64,000 bases of DNA from Populus alba (Eukaryota; Streptophyta; Magnoliopsida; Malpighiales; Salicaceae), in assembly GCF_005239225.2 (NCBI RefSeq), contig NC_133297.1:12388147-12452146 (forward strand). The letters are read 5' to 3'. How positions within the stretch are numbered: the stretch's first letter is position 1; each line of letters begins with the position of its first letter. Shown here piece by piece: positions 1-13,632 of the stretch. The notes beneath the pieces were generated by a model. The model saw nothing but the letters and a program-made list of their open reading frames with translations. It searched no databases and was not told where the DNA came from. The position numbers and the translations under genes were made by a program.

Positions 1-85
1 ATGTTGATTAATAAATTGACCTCACAAGTCGAGTGCGCGCGTGCTTGGTATTATTTCTTTCTTTTTCAAAAATGCTTTTTAGGCT

Positions 86-87
<2 letters not shown>

Positions 88-124
<37 letters not shown>
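88..124. repeat. (TA)n microsatellite in an intron
   Basis: About 37 bases of uninterrupted TA dinucleotide lie in the intron upstream of the first visible Alba exon. It is a simple repeat with no coding content. Confidence 0.95.
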
Positions 125-130
<6 letters not shown>

Positions 131-491
131 TGTTGTTTTGTTTTGCAATTAAAACTGCAATAGCATAGCATAATAAATCTCAGTAGTTTTTTTCCTTACT
201 CAAAGGCTTCAGTGATTTGTTAAGTTTTGATACCTGTGTAGTACTGTGGGTGAAATTAGCAGATGGTCCTTTAGAAAGCTTTGTTTCACTTTGTTGTGCC
301 CGTGCTAAATGAGATTCACGGTTGCTATTGCTCTTATCTGCTTAAAACTGCATATTTATTGGCATTCATCAGTTTTTGCAAACCCACCTTATCGAAGAAT
401 TGGTGGTGTATCTATAAGTAAACTATTCATTTACTTGCGTCATAGCTTTGGATTTGAAGGTGGTATTTTATTTTTTGTCGTGCTTTAACAG

Positions 492-3247
492 GAGAAAGGA
501 TCTGATGAAATCTCTCTCAAGGCCATGGGCAGAGCTATAAACAAGACTGTGATGATTGCTGAATTGATTAAGGTAACGTGATTATGTTTTGCTGCTTTCC
601 CTGTTTAATTTGTATTTTTCAATTCTTCCACAACTTTTCATTCACATAAACATGGAGGCACAAGAATATGGATGCAACCTATCATCAGAACCTTGTTATG
701 CTGAGAATTTCCTCTCTGTTTCAGAGAAGGATTGCCGGTCTTCATCAGAACACATCTATTGGTTCTACTGATATAACTGACATGTGGGAGCCACTAGAGG
801 AGGGTCTTCTCCCGTAAGATTTCTCATGAACTTTCTCTATTCCCCTCTATGGTGTGTTGTGTTTATTAATGGCATTGGCTGATTTGTTTCTTGGTAATGC
901 AGCCTGGAAACCACTCGTCATGTATCAGTGATAACAGTTACTCTATCCAAGAAGGAACTGGATACATCCTCCACAGGGTGAGTTGAATCTTGCTGTGTCC
1001 CTAAATCCACACTTTGGTTTCATTGAGTCAAATTTTAGTCAATAACATCTCACTGCAGTCTCTAATGTACCTATGTGTACATCTGCCCGCATGCATAAAT
1101 GTGTAAGAATGTATTATATTGAACTTTTAGTCCTTGTTTTAATACCATTTTATTACTTCGCCTCTAGCTATCAATCACCAATTCCAGCTGATCAAGTGAA
1201 ACCTTTGGCTGAATATGATTATGAAGGAGGTAACGCAAAATCTTTCACTTTTCTTTCTGATTGCAATCCCTTTGTGGTGTGTCAATTGACTTTTTCTTTG
1301 TTTTTGTTGATATAGAGGGTGGCTCTCCTCGGAGGCAGGGGAGGGGGCGTGGTGGTCGAGGGATTGCTAGAGGTAGAGGTAATATATGATGCAACCTTAA
1401 CATTGTTTAATATGTTAATTCTTTTTATATTGGTTGGGGGCGGTGGCAAGTGTTTTTTGTTTCTAACTATTTATTATCAAATTTATGGCTTCTAGAGTGA
1501 ATGTCTGTGTATTGCATGCCATGTTGCTTTTAACGAGTAGATATTTTATATTAGGCAATGGATTTTTGAAGCAATACTGGCTGGGATTTAGGGGTCAAAA
1601 GTAAACCAGCCATGCTGTATATGAGCTGTTGCTGAGCAATTTCTTTTTAATTGGATTCTGAGGTACCCAGTTCCGTTACCTCACCTGAACTGCTTCACTT
1701 TTTGTTGGTTAAATGAGTGTACAGATAAGCTGTCAGGTGTCACCATTTCTGGCAGTGAACATTGGACATTAACAACTCTGGCGAAGCAATTAGATATATC
1801 TGCTAGATGCCCTGAACAGAGAAATTGTTTTTGTTTGATCTCTGTAATATTTTTCTGCTTATGTGAATAATAGATAAACAGAAAATTTTGGTGGTATGCT
1901 GATGTCTAAATAGCAACTTTCACTTCAAGTTCTATTGTTGGCTTATGGATCTTTTCCACCATGGACTAATAGTTTTCCTTGCCATTTGTGTATCTCTTTC
2001 ATTATATCTGCTTTTATTTTGGGAAAGTAACCATAACTTTATTTCTTTTCTGTAAACAGGAAATAATAGCAATGGAGTGGTGGAGCACAATGGAGATGGT
2101 GACAGGGTTGGTGGGCGTGGATATGGTGGGAGGGATGGTGGGCGTGGATATGGTGGGCCTGGATATGGTGGCAGGGATGGTGGGTATGGATATGGTGGCA
2201 GGGATGGCGGGCCTGGATATGGTGGCAGGGATGGCGGGAGGGATGGGCCTGGATATGGTGGCAGGGATGGTGGGTATGGATATGGTGGCAGGGGCAGAGG
2301 TCGTGGAAGAGGACGGGGTTATCGTGGCCGTGGAAGAGGTTATGGTGGTGGATATATGCAACAACAGTCAGGTGGTTATAATGACTATGGTGGTGGAGCA
2401 TTTGTTGGCCAAGGCAGTGGTAAGATTTCTAATTATGTTATTGTAACTTCAACTCTTGCTCAATAGATTTTTGAGATGTTATGAATAAAATGTGAAACAG
2501 GTACAGAATAATGTAGAAAACCTCTTTTCTTGCTGATGATTGGCGAGCTTTGCATTAAAGAAAGCTTCTAATTGTCTCCCTTGTACAGTTGCACATCTTT
2601 CTCTCATTTGCATTGAATCATGGAATTCTTCCACAGTTTTACTGCATGGTACTGCTCAATTCATTTTATATGCTGGCATGATTTTTTGTTTGTTGATTTA
2701 ACAATCCAAATCAAGCATTTTTTATTTTCTTATAACCACATCTCTGAAAATATTTTGACTTCCATCTTTGGAAGTATCCAGAAACCAGTATAGCTTTTTG
2801 TTCACATTTTATAACTTTTGCCTTTTGTTTTGTTCCTTGCTTCTCTCTCTTTTCATAAATGCTTGCTGGGTTTAGCATTTTAAAATAACGCACCTAGTAT
2901 AATCATTTTCTATTTCAGTGTAATCATGTATCACAAAACTTGTTTACCATCACAGCAATGCCATTCTTAAGAATTTGAAAAAAAGAAAAGGAGAGAGGAA
3001 ACGATGAACAGTGAGTTATTTCTTGGATGTCTCTGTGATGAGTTCATTGTGTCAATTAAGTGATGCTGAAGTGCACAATAGTGTGCACAGTGAACTGCTG
3101 AAATTGTGTAAAAATGATATATGCTCTCCGGGTTATTATCGTCATCTGAAATTAAAACTATTTGATAATGCAGGGCGAGGACGGGGCAGGGGTCGTGGGC
3201 GTGGCCGGGGTTTCAGATTGGACGGTCCAGCCCAGTCAGCTGAGTGA
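492..3247 (+). CDS. Alba-domain RNA/DNA-binding protein with RGG-rich tail (5' end outside window)
   Basis: Seven exons join cleanly in frame: 492-572, 725-813, 903-977, 1168-1229, 1316-1378, 2060-2419 and 3174-3247 (stop TGA). The first two exons carry the Alba core ([20 protein letters not shown]), the DNA/RNA-binding fold shared by archaeal and plant Alba proteins. The next exons ([14 protein letters not shown], then [13 protein letters not shown]) finish the domain. The last three exons encode a long Arg/Gly/Tyr tail of [10 protein letters not shown] and RGRGRG runs, typical of the long plant Alba subfamily that binds RNA and sits in the cytoplasm or stress granules. The exon with the start codon lies upstream of base 1; bases 1-491 look like its intron. 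The tail-encoding exon is a minisatellite, so its length may vary between alleles. The family call is firm; the exact orthologue is not. Confidence 0.9.
2100..2310 (+). repeat. Coding minisatellite in the Alba RGG tail
   Basis: Imperfect copies of a short GGTGGCAGGGATGG / GGATATGGTGGC unit repeat in units of about 24-33 bases. In frame they encode YGGRDGG-type repeats. Because the unit length is a multiple of three and the DNA is G-rich on one strand, several other frames on both strands also stay open here. Those overlapping frames are by-products of the repeat, not genes. Confidence 0.85.
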
Positions 3248-6200
3248 GCCCCTAGACTCAGTTGTAGAATTTGGTTAGAAATGGATGCCTGCTCTGTTGA
3301 TTTTGCCTTATCCTAAGTGAAACAAAAATTAAACAGTGGATTTCACTAATTAATTTCCAGGCATATTAGTTATAGTAAGCTCCTGCACGTTGTGTGTGGT
3401 GGCCTTGTTTTTGTAGTTTGAAGGTAGATTATTCTTGCTTACTGCTGACAAAAACTTGAAAAGTTGTATACTTTATTCTCATTTAGGGAATAATAGAGCA
3501 GAACATTCTTCCAGTTCTATTTCAGCGTTTGTGTTTTCATAAGTTGTATACTTTAATGGTTTTTCTTGCTATGAATGCAATGCCTCTTCCCATGTTTTAC
3601 CATGGAAATTCACTCCAATGTATTTGTGATTAGTCATTCTGATAAATAACTTGCGAGCTATATAGATTTTTATTTGAAAAAAATCATAAATATATTTGGA
3701 TTAGAAACAGTTCTTTTATTTGAAAAGAAGGTTATTATAAAATTAAATCAAAATTAACTTCTAATCTAATCTAATCTAATGTTAATTTTTTTTAAAAAAA
3801 AACCTCTAATCTATACTGCCTCTTGTTTTGAGCTAGCTTTTATTTTATATATATCTATATTTGATTTAAATATTAGAAGCAGACTTAAATAAATCCTAGA
3901 AGAAATACTTTATTAGAGAAGACGTAATCGCTTAGGCCTTGGTTCAAAAATGATTTAAAGGTCGAGGAGAAAGCAGGTTCAATTAGCTCGCAAGAAATCC
4001 TTGATACTTTTGGGCTTGCATAACCCGAACCACTTGCTTCTCAACGGAAGCACTTCATTGTTAACTTAGTTCATCTCCCTCGATTCTCAGGTTCGGCAAG
4101 GTCCCTCGCTTCGCGTGGTCAGGCAACTGAATGACAAAAGGTTAATGGAACCCAAAAATGAAGAATCGGTGGTATAAGCCATGTGGTTGCTCCCGAGTCA
4201 CAATGGCATCAAAACTGGCAGACCACCCTAAAGCTGAAAAAAAGCCATGTGGTTGCTCTGGCCGAGCAAGTTACGGCCACCTTTGCCTTCTGCCTTAGCC
4301 TTTGGGCCGCACAATATGTTATGATCCAACGCCGCTCTGAGGTTATCATGTCAGGCGGTGGTCCAAACTTTTAGATCTTTATACCTCTACGGATGGATTC
4401 TAATGACGCTGTAAGGGTTCTTCACTGCCTGGTCTAAATGTCCGCCAGACGTATGGATGGCCACGATCACGAAGCAAGTAACCAGCAATTTGACCACATC
4501 AACAATATGTTTACTATCATTTAGCCCGTGCATTTAATATCTGGTTTTAAGACTCTGTTTTGTTGATATCTTCTATATATTTTTTTAGTTCAAGATAAAT
4601 ACTGAAAAGTAAATTGATTTAAAGTATTTTTTTAAGCATTATTTTATTATTAGTGTAGCAACTATTTTATCATCATTCAGTCATATTTATCTAAATACAC
4701 TATCACAATAACAATAATATTTGTCTATGTCTAAGAAAGGCTCTTGTGTAGAATGACATGATTAAAGACAAAATATGACGACAACCTATTGATTTTACAG
4801 AGAAGCACATGATCACACTTTTCAAGTTTTCTAACTTATTACCAGTCATCTAACCTGCTCTACACCTTCAGATAGGATTTTAAATTAATTTCTAATGTAA
4901 GATAAGAAGGCGTTGATGCTCTATAGATGTGTTTTTGAGTATCATTTATCTTTTTAACTGAGAAACTAAAAGATGGTGTTTATATTTACTAAAATAAATT
5001 ATAAAACACATGAATTGATAAATCAAGAAAAGAATTATTAACGATAATTAAATAATAAACCAAGAAGTTCATCTATCTAGTAAAAGCAAGCTAAAGATAC
5101 ATGTGCTAGTTTTTTACTCCAGATATTTTATTATTTTATATATTTTTATTTATTTAATCTTAGAGATTAATTTTGGTTGCTAATAATAAATGGTTTTTAT
5201 TTTTATAAATATATCATGCAAATACAACTTATTCATATAAATATACGAGGAAAAAAAATTAAAATAAATTACAATATTCTTTTTAAAGTACTGTGAAATT
5301 AAAAAAAATCAAAAGAACTGGTTACTATTTAAAAAAATGTTGAGCTAAGCATTTAAAAAATCAGAAAGAGATCATTAATTAAATTAAAAAAACATTTAAT
5401 GAAAGTTAAAAAAAACCAGGGTTCGCGCCCATGGACAGGAATGAAAAAGCCTATGGTGCGCGCTTGGTTTAATTTTTATTTTCTGAAAAAGCAAATTTTC
5501 TTTTAGTTTTTTTAGTGGATAAAACTTTGGTTAGGGTTTGATTTTGAATTAAAAAACTTATTTTTTTAATTTATTTTCACTTAAAAATATTTAAAAATCT
5601 TAAAATTATTTTCAATTCTAAAACATCCTTTAATCTCATTAAAAAAATAAAATTTAATTCAATAAAAAAAATTAAAGCATATGATACGTCATATTATTTT
5701 CCTCATATTCGAGCTATTGTGGTGGCTAAATATTATTTTCTTTATATTCGAGCTAGTGTGGTGGCTACAAAAAAAGTATTGAGATCTTTTTTATTTAAAA
5801 AATTACTTTTAATATTTTTTTATCAAAGATACCTTGATAAATCGATTTGTAACCTCAAAAAAACCCAAAAAAAAACCTTTCAAAAATTTAAAATCAACTC
5901 AAGAATAAAAAATCTTTTAAAGTTTAGATCTTTTTTAGACAATTTAAAGATGTAAAAATATCAAAGTATAACTCTTTTTATGAAATGAAATTTATTAACA
6001 TTAAAATCAAGTATTTTAGTGACTGAAACGGACGGCAATGATGATTTTTTCACCTTATTACTGGAATTCAATTTCTTATATCTTAAATTAAATACTGAAA
6101 AAAAAAAAATTAAAGTTTTGGACAAAAATTGTTTTTTAATTTTGAAAATTAAAGAGACCGGTTGTTATAATTCAAAAAATATAAGAACTAAATTGAATAT

Positions 6201-6593
6201 TACGCTAAAAATTCGAAGACCGAAGAGCATTGCCAATTCAACTAGAACTCCCTCTCGCTTTGTGGGGCATTATTTGGATTCCTGCATTTTCAGATTCCCA
6301 TTGCGATTCTGGACATCCAAATCTGAAGCGCTTTGTTTTTTATTTTTTGATCCACGTTGAAAAAGGAGCTCGGTTAAGCAAAAGCGAAAAAACAGAATGA
6401 TAGGCCACACAATATTCTGAAATAGCATGCTAGTTCAAAATGCAAATTAAATCCACCTGGAACAAAAATTGTTCAGACTTTGCGCAAACATAAAAAACAA
6501 CACAATTGTCTCGAGCCAATGCCACGGAAGAAACAGAAAGAAACCAAAATCGACTAAATTTACTAGAATAACTAAAAATCCCAGATCGCATAA
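3248..6593. other. Intergenic spacer between the Alba and RPL3 3' ends
   Basis: The first few hundred bases are probably the Alba 3'UTR. Bases 3900-4550 have a more balanced base composition and contain a twice-used motif (GCCATGTGGTTGCTC near 4178 and 4242), but no domain I recognise; this may be old transposon debris. From about 4560 to 6230 the DNA is strongly AT-rich with no credible ORF. The short ORFs at 4183-4374, 5719-5955 and 6019-6360 have no recognisable product. Confidence 0.6.
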
Positions 6594-8497
<1,904 letters not shown>

Positions 8498-9161
8498 TCA
8501 CCACAAAATCAAACACGTATTGATTAACAAACTAGAAATCTAATTAAAACATATATATAGATATAAATATTTAAAATTTGACCCTTAGGCATCAGTATTA
8601 GTTCATAGAATAACAATTTCTTTTCTTTTCTCTGTATTTTATTTTATTTATTTATTTAGTTGTAACCAAACTTGAATAAGCATGACAGCAAACTACATAT
8701 AAATACTGGATCTTTCAACCGAAGAAATATACCTAAGAAAATCTTCTAACTTTAAATAGTATTCAAGCAACAGAAAACGTAACAAGTGTTGCAGAATAAA
8801 TAGCAGGAAACTCAATGTCAAAAAACAATAAAACACATCCATGATACAAGAAGCGAAACGATTTTCATGCTCTTACACTATGATCTGCTGATTACTAGAA
8901 AAACAAAACAAATCAAATACAAACAAACGATGAATCATAGATTGAAATAAGAAAGAAAAGAAACCAGAGCAAGACAACTCTTGGTTTCGATAATTTCCAG
9001 AGAGGCAAAGATAGTTGAAAGTTGTAACTACATAACAATGAGATTGGAAAACCTGTGTTATTATGTTTTTCAAGACAGTCGAAAAGTTTTGCAAGATTTT
9101 CTTGGCGACCAAACAGGAAAAGAGAGGAGAAATCTGAGAGACAGAGAGATGAGATGCAAAC

Positions 9162-9241
9162 CTCTTGCTGCGGCGACACACACAATAGCTAGCTCTAGAG
9201 CTGACAGAGGGCGTCAATAAACCCTAGTTGGTCTTTATATA
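9162..9241 (-). promoter_or_regulatory. RPL3 core promoter, telo-box and 5'UTR exon
   Basis: Read on the minus strand, a TATATAAAG box (complement of 9233-9241) is followed closely by a telo-box (AAACCCTA on the plus strand at 9219-9226). A short pyrimidine/CG-containing leader then ends at a GT donor (exon end 9162, GT at 9161-9160). Telo-boxes near the start site are typical of plant ribosomal protein and other translation genes. The transcription start itself cannot be fixed from sequence alone. Confidence 0.7.
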
Positions 9242-9498
9242 GTACTTCTTCTCGCATAAAACCCACCTTATTTTTTCGGGTTTTTTTTATGTCATTGAAA
9301 TAATAAATTCGATATAATATCTAATTATCATTTATAAATTAAACTTATTGTAATGGTTTAAAGTTACTGATTTGAATTATGTTAAAAAATAATGGAAAAG
9401 TTTAGATAATCGGTTTAAAAATTTGCTAATAATTGAATAATTTTTAATTTACAGGTGAATAATTTATTGATTTTAATTTTAGAATTTTATAGCTTTTC

Positions 9499-9867
9499 AA
9501 AACAAATTTTTAAAAATTTATATGAAGATTTCATTTAACAATATGACTTGATGAAAGACCCGGGTCTTAAATCTACATCAATATTATTTGAGTTTATTTT
9601 TAAAAAATAAAACATAATTTTAGATAAATTGAAAAAAACTAACGCAACATTATTTTTTAATAAATATTTTTTTTGCTTGAAATAAAACAAATTTTTAAAA
9701 ATTTATATGAAGATTTCATTTAACAATATGACTTGATGAAAGACCCGGGTCTTAAATCTACATCAATATTATTTGAGTTTATTTTTAAAAAATAAAACAT
9801 AATTTTAGATAAATTGAAAAACATTAAGCAACATTATTTTTTAATAAATATTTTTTTTACTTGAAAT
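9499..9867. repeat. Two-copy tandem repeat, period about 185 bp
   Basis: A block starting AAAACAAATTTTTAAAAATT at 9499 is repeated almost base for base from 9684 to about 9867. The copies differ by only a few substitutions and small indels near the junction (for example GAAAAAAACTAACGC versus GAAAAACATTAAGC). Each copy holds the perfect palindrome GACCCGGGTC. The high identity points to a recent local duplication in non-coding AT-rich DNA. Confidence 0.92.
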
Positions 9868-10240
9868 TAACTAAATCATGTTTAAATTTAAGGAACTCAA
9901 TTAAATTTGACTAATTTAACTTTCAAATTAATTTAAAATAAAACTCAATTAAACTTTGAATCGTAATTTATTGGATCATCTTAGCCATGTTTAATAACAA
10001 TATATAACTATTAACAACCCTATTTTCTAAAAAACGTCCCATAAATTGAAAAGCATACCCTAAATTTTTATTCGGCCGTCATGGCCCAAATACAAATATG
10101 AGAGCGTGCCCTTCAGTTTGGCCCATAAAAAGGTCATTCTTATCCTTGCTTGTAGGCCCAATAGTAATTACAGCTTGGAAAGAAACGACGCGTAGTTTAG
10201 ACATTCCCGTTCCATTTGTAATTAGGGCAACCATCGCTAC

Positions 10241-10430
10241 CACTATAAATAAACCTCCATTCATGGCTTTCTTCAAATGGTCGCAAAGCATGGGGATAAT
10301 GGAAGCTGTATTTCAAAATTGGTTTTTGCTTTTGTAGTTTCTAGGGTTTGTTATTGTTGAAGAAAGAGAGTGATGAAATTATCTGTGCAAACGCAGCACC
10401 AGTCTGTTTTATCTGATTGGTTGCCATGGG
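10241..10430 (+). promoter_or_regulatory. Orphan promoter-like patch
   Basis: A CTATAAATAAACC box at about 10241 is followed about 100 bp later by a TAGGGTTT motif (10341-10349) in a leader-like stretch ending GTTGAAGAAAGAGAG. The ATGs downstream open only very short frames (24 codons from 10263, 27 codons from 10372). This looks like the 5' end of a gene whose body is missing or was disrupted, possibly by the LINE debris that follows. No product can be named. Confidence 0.3.
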
Positions 10431-10799
10431 CGGCACTTTCCACACGAGATTTCTGACTCTTCCTTCCGTTTCTTTTTCTTTTTTTTTTTAGCTCCGAAAT
10501 CATTATCCTTCTACGTCCAAGTGTCCAGAAAACTGAATTGAAGAAAATCTTTTACCTTTTTTGCCAACCCTCAAATTCAAGTTCTCTCGCTGGTTTAATT
10601 TAGTTGCTGATGTAGCCTCTTTTTTTGTATCTGTTAATGTGTAACTAGTACTCTTTTTCTCTAATCTTGTGCTCCGTTGCCCAGAGAATTAGAGGGGAAG
10701 AAAATCTTCTGTCATCTTTTTTTCAAAGCTCAAAAGTCAGGCTCGTGAAGTTGCTGGTAGTAGGATCTGTTTTGGATCTTAAAAACATTTCTTTCAAAG

Positions 10800-11690
10800 C
10801 TAACTGAACCAGAGTCCACAACAAATCAGACTTGTGCTGTCCGCAACGAATCATATGTAGAACTTGTCTTGCCTTGCTTCCAAATACGAAAGATGGTGGT
10901 GTTCCATCCCACTGTCCCGATAATAGCTTGAATATTCCCTTTATGCAAATTTGCCACAGCCCATTGCAAAATTTAAAGGACTAGCTTCTAGGACTTCTGT
11001 TATATCCAGATTTCACCTCAACTGGACTCTAAAGAGCCTTTAATTAAAGGTTTCTCAAAGAAAAGATGGTCACGATCCTTGTCTGTATTTCCACACGGCG
11101 CACAGATATCATCAACCTGCCTTCCCAAAGCAATCTGCCTTGTTTTGGTGGACAGCCTGTTATGAACAGTCAACGAAGCAACAAAATTGTCTAGGAAAGT
11201 TGAAAGAACCCCAGATTGATTTATGCTAACTAACTATAGGATTCATGCATCTATGTATTTCTTGACCACTCTTAACTTGAAATTCACCAGTAGCATTAGC
11301 TTTCCAATTCACCTTATCCTCTCTAGCAGGATCAGGGAATAAAACACCACACAGCCAATAGCATCAGATCTAGCGTTAGTTAACCCCAGTTCCCATCATT
11401 AATTTCTTCCTTTAACCTGGCATCAGATGATGTGCTGGATTCTTGTACAAGTCTCTGCCCATAAACTTCAACAAGAACACTGGCTTGATGCCGATTGTCC
11501 CACTATAAACTGATTTCTTTGTTTGCCATTGGCCGGGATATAATAGAATTGATCCCAACCCGGCTCTCTTTGTTTAAGAAGCTTCCTCCAGTACCATGTG
11601 CAATTTCCCTTTTTCCTTCACATTCCAAAAGTTTCTACCCACGTTTCAGCTTGTAAGTGTTTGTCCAAGCTACCCACAATGAACCAGCGT
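10800..11690 (-). mobile_element. Decayed LINE (non-LTR retrotransposon) ORF2 3' end
   Basis: Minus-strand translation between about 11190 and 11040 gives RLSTKTRQIALGRQ followed by a CAPCGN...DHLFFE cysteine/histidine pattern. This matches the zinc-finger region at the C-terminus of plant LINE reverse transcriptases. Downstream on the same strand is the family's usual tail (WAVANLHKGN, then WNTTIFRIWKQ, around 10950-10870). Upstream, near 11680-11580, are degraded GSLWVAW and WYWRKLL pieces. Several stops and frameshifts break the frame and no reverse transcriptase core is visible. It is an old, 5'-truncated copy with no coding capacity. Confidence 0.75.
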
Positions 11691-12390
11691 TTACAAGGTG
11701 TAGGAAGTCAGAATGAGTAGAAGCAGTCCGAATTACTAGAAGTGCTTTAAGTGTTGTAACAAAATATTTCTATATATATTGATGTTAATAATAAATATCT
11801 TTGATATATATGTTAATGGTTTTGATCTATAGAAAGAAGGAACACTGGTTTTGACGAAAATATTGCGGGCGTTGTCTTCTTAAAATTAGGAGTCGGAGAA
11901 AATGATATCAGATTCTATTTCGACATTTTCCCTTTGTTTTTCTGGTTCTCACTAAACGTTCTTAAGCATGACAAGCCAAAATGCTTGTGGGTTAAAAATA
12001 TCATTGCCTAAAGTTAATCGGTATGAAATCTTTAGTATTTTGTGCTAGCTTTGAGGTTATTGGGTAATTAGCGATATGTTCTGCGAAGAATTGGCGTCTA
12101 TGAAACAAGCTAATGATTGATCATTGTTTCTTCTGAAGGCTGTAAGTGCTATGGTTGATTAGAACAAAGACCTGAAGAGCTAAGTTGGCAGGTCAAATGA
12201 TACAAAGGCTTTGCCGTGGGAAAATAAGAAGGCGTAACTTCAGCCCTTTTTTTGGGTTCTGCAGATTAAGGAAGCGTATAACCCAATTTTAGGTAAATAG
12301 AAAAAACTAAACTGATCTGGTTGCGTTTTTGTCCAGCGAGGATTTACTAATCATGTCGAATTCTTTCTTGCCGCATGGGATTTGTTGTGG

Positions 12391-12398
12391 CTATAAAT
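12391..12398 (+). promoter_or_regulatory. TATA box of the inhibitor-domain gene
   Basis: CTATAAAT lies about 85 bases upstream of the ATG at 12479, at a spacing that leaves a leader of about 55 bases. The surrounding DNA has no competing TATA element. Confidence 0.6.
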
Positions 12399-12478
12399 TA
12401 CACCAACTCTTGGGGCAATTAGTCTTCACAATATCCCAATCATACCAGGCCTAGCTACCTCCACCAACAAAGTAAGCA

Positions 12479-13090
12479 ATGGATTCCTCGAGCCGCGTCT
12501 TCATGTTATCAGCCATTTTGATGCTCCTCGTTTCCCAGTCAATGGCAACAGTTGCCCCATCCGAGCTAGTAGAAGATGTCTGCACTGAGATTGAGAAATT
12601 GATGATGGCTTATGGTGAAAGATCAGGGTATGTCGCAAAATATGATGAATGCGTTAACGCTCTTCAAATGGATCCTAGAACTGCCACGGCAAACATCACC
12701 ACTCTTGCCGAGATTAGTGTCCAGTTGGCGATTTCCGGTGCCAAAAATGCCGAGGCTTTGATAGAACACCTTCTCGGGAATACAACACCTGCTTCAAGAA
12801 AGCCCCTTCAGAATTGTCTGTCCTCGTACGTGAATATCACTGGCCATTTCGAAAATGCACTCTCGGGGCTAAATGCAGGTCTGCAATCTTCCAACTTCGA
12901 CATCGCGGGGGTTTTGGACCTTGTCAAGATATGTGAACTTGAATTGACAAAGAACCAGACTCATATTCTGCAGCTTACAAACAGAAACCACTACACACGC
13001 ATGTTTGTTGAAATCTCAGAATTTCTCATAACCCGTCTTGAATTATATCACATAGCCAACGGCTTCACACAGACGAGGACTCAAGGTTAA
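12479..13090 (+). CDS. Secreted invertase/pectin methylesterase inhibitor-type protein
   Basis: A single-exon gene of 203 codons. Residues 1-23 form a signal peptide (hydrophobic MLSAILMLLVSQ, cleavage probably after SMA), so the product enters the secretory path and probably the apoplast. The rest is a helical domain with four cysteines (C35, C58, C113, C152) in the order and spacing of the plant PMEI/C-VIF domain, whose members form two disulfides and block pectin methylesterases or acid invertases. Four NxT/S sites (N72, N101, N119, N159) suggest N-glycosylation. Length, intronless structure and cysteine pattern fit the family. Sequence alone cannot say whether the target is pectin methylesterase or invertase. 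The spacing between the first two cysteines (22 residues) is wider than in classic PMEIs, so it may be a divergent member. Confidence 0.8.
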   Translation: MDSSSRVFMLSAILMLLVSQSMATVAPSELVEDVCTEIEKLMMAYGERSGYVAKYDECVNALQMDPRTATANITTLAEISVQLAISGAKNAEALIEHLLGNTTPASRKPLQNCLSSYVNITGHFENALSGLNAGLQSSNFDIAGVLDLVKICELELTKNQTHILQLTNRNHYTRMFVEISEFLITRLELYHIANGFTQTRTQG

Positions 13091-13174
13091 TAATCAAGGC
13101 TCGAAGAAAGTTTCCTTGACGCATGCCGAAGCATAAGTGGGCTTTCTTGTAATCTCGTATATGAAGCATGAGCA

Positions 13175-13267
13175 TTTAATATGTTTTTGTATTTTTGAGT
13201 TTTTTTTTTTCTAATCTAAATTCCTTTAATATGTTTTTGTATTTTTGAGTTTAATCTAAATTCCTTT
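13175..13267. repeat. Two-copy 50-bp tandem repeat in the 3' flank
   Basis: TTAATATGTTTTTGTATTTT at 13176 is repeated at 13226 together with the following TTGAG...TCTAAATTCCTTT. The copies differ mainly by a longer T-run in the first. It lies about 85 bases past the stop codon of the inhibitor-domain gene, so it may be in its 3'UTR. Confidence 0.85.
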
Positions 13268-13295
13268 CGAAGGAGACATGCATGCGTCTCCTTCT

Positions 13296-13632
13296 AAACA
13301 TTGAAAGAATTATAATTTTTTTGTTTTTTGTTTTTTTTATCTTAACTATAAACAGGAATTGAAAATTCAAAAATGTATTGTGGTATATTTGTGGTTATGG
13401 TTTAAAAAAATATTTTTAGTTAATTTTAAAAAACAAGTTAAAAAAAAATATGTTTATCTATACAAAACAAGAGTGATTCTATAGAAACGAATAAAATAAA
13501 AGAGAATGTTAAATTCAGGCCATATGTTGAAAGACGTGAATACGAGCCTCCAATGTATAAAGGAAGGAGGAGGAGGAGGAGGAGCTTGTTTAATTCTGGG
13601 AAAGTTAACGATTCTGTGTATACAAAACTTTA
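13296..13632 (+). pseudogene. Broken duplicate of intron 1/exon 2 of the downstream SAP-like gene
   Basis: Three blocks match 16752-16990 in order: the intron end (AAACATTGAAAGAAT...CTATAAACAGG, 13296-13355), GAGTGATTCTATAGAAACGA (13470 onward) and GTTAAATTCAGGCC...GAATACGAGCCTCC...TATAAAGGAAGGAGGAGG (13510-13600). They encode the same VKF.P.VE.REYEP..YKGR.RRRR motif. The copy contains unrelated AT-rich sequence between about 13375 and 13465, lacks exon 1, and stops within 30 bases of the basic cluster. It sits about 3.46 kb upstream in the same orientation, consistent with an old local duplication that decayed. Confidence 0.85.

Noticed and set aside
1979..2446. A 155-codon plus-strand ORF and two minus-strand ORFs (2014-2364, 2039-2401) over the Alba tail
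   Set aside because: They are alternate frames of the same G-rich minisatellite with low-complexity MVG/TIP/CHHI repeats and lack splice consistency. The [10 protein letters not shown] frame joins perfectly to Alba exons on both sides.
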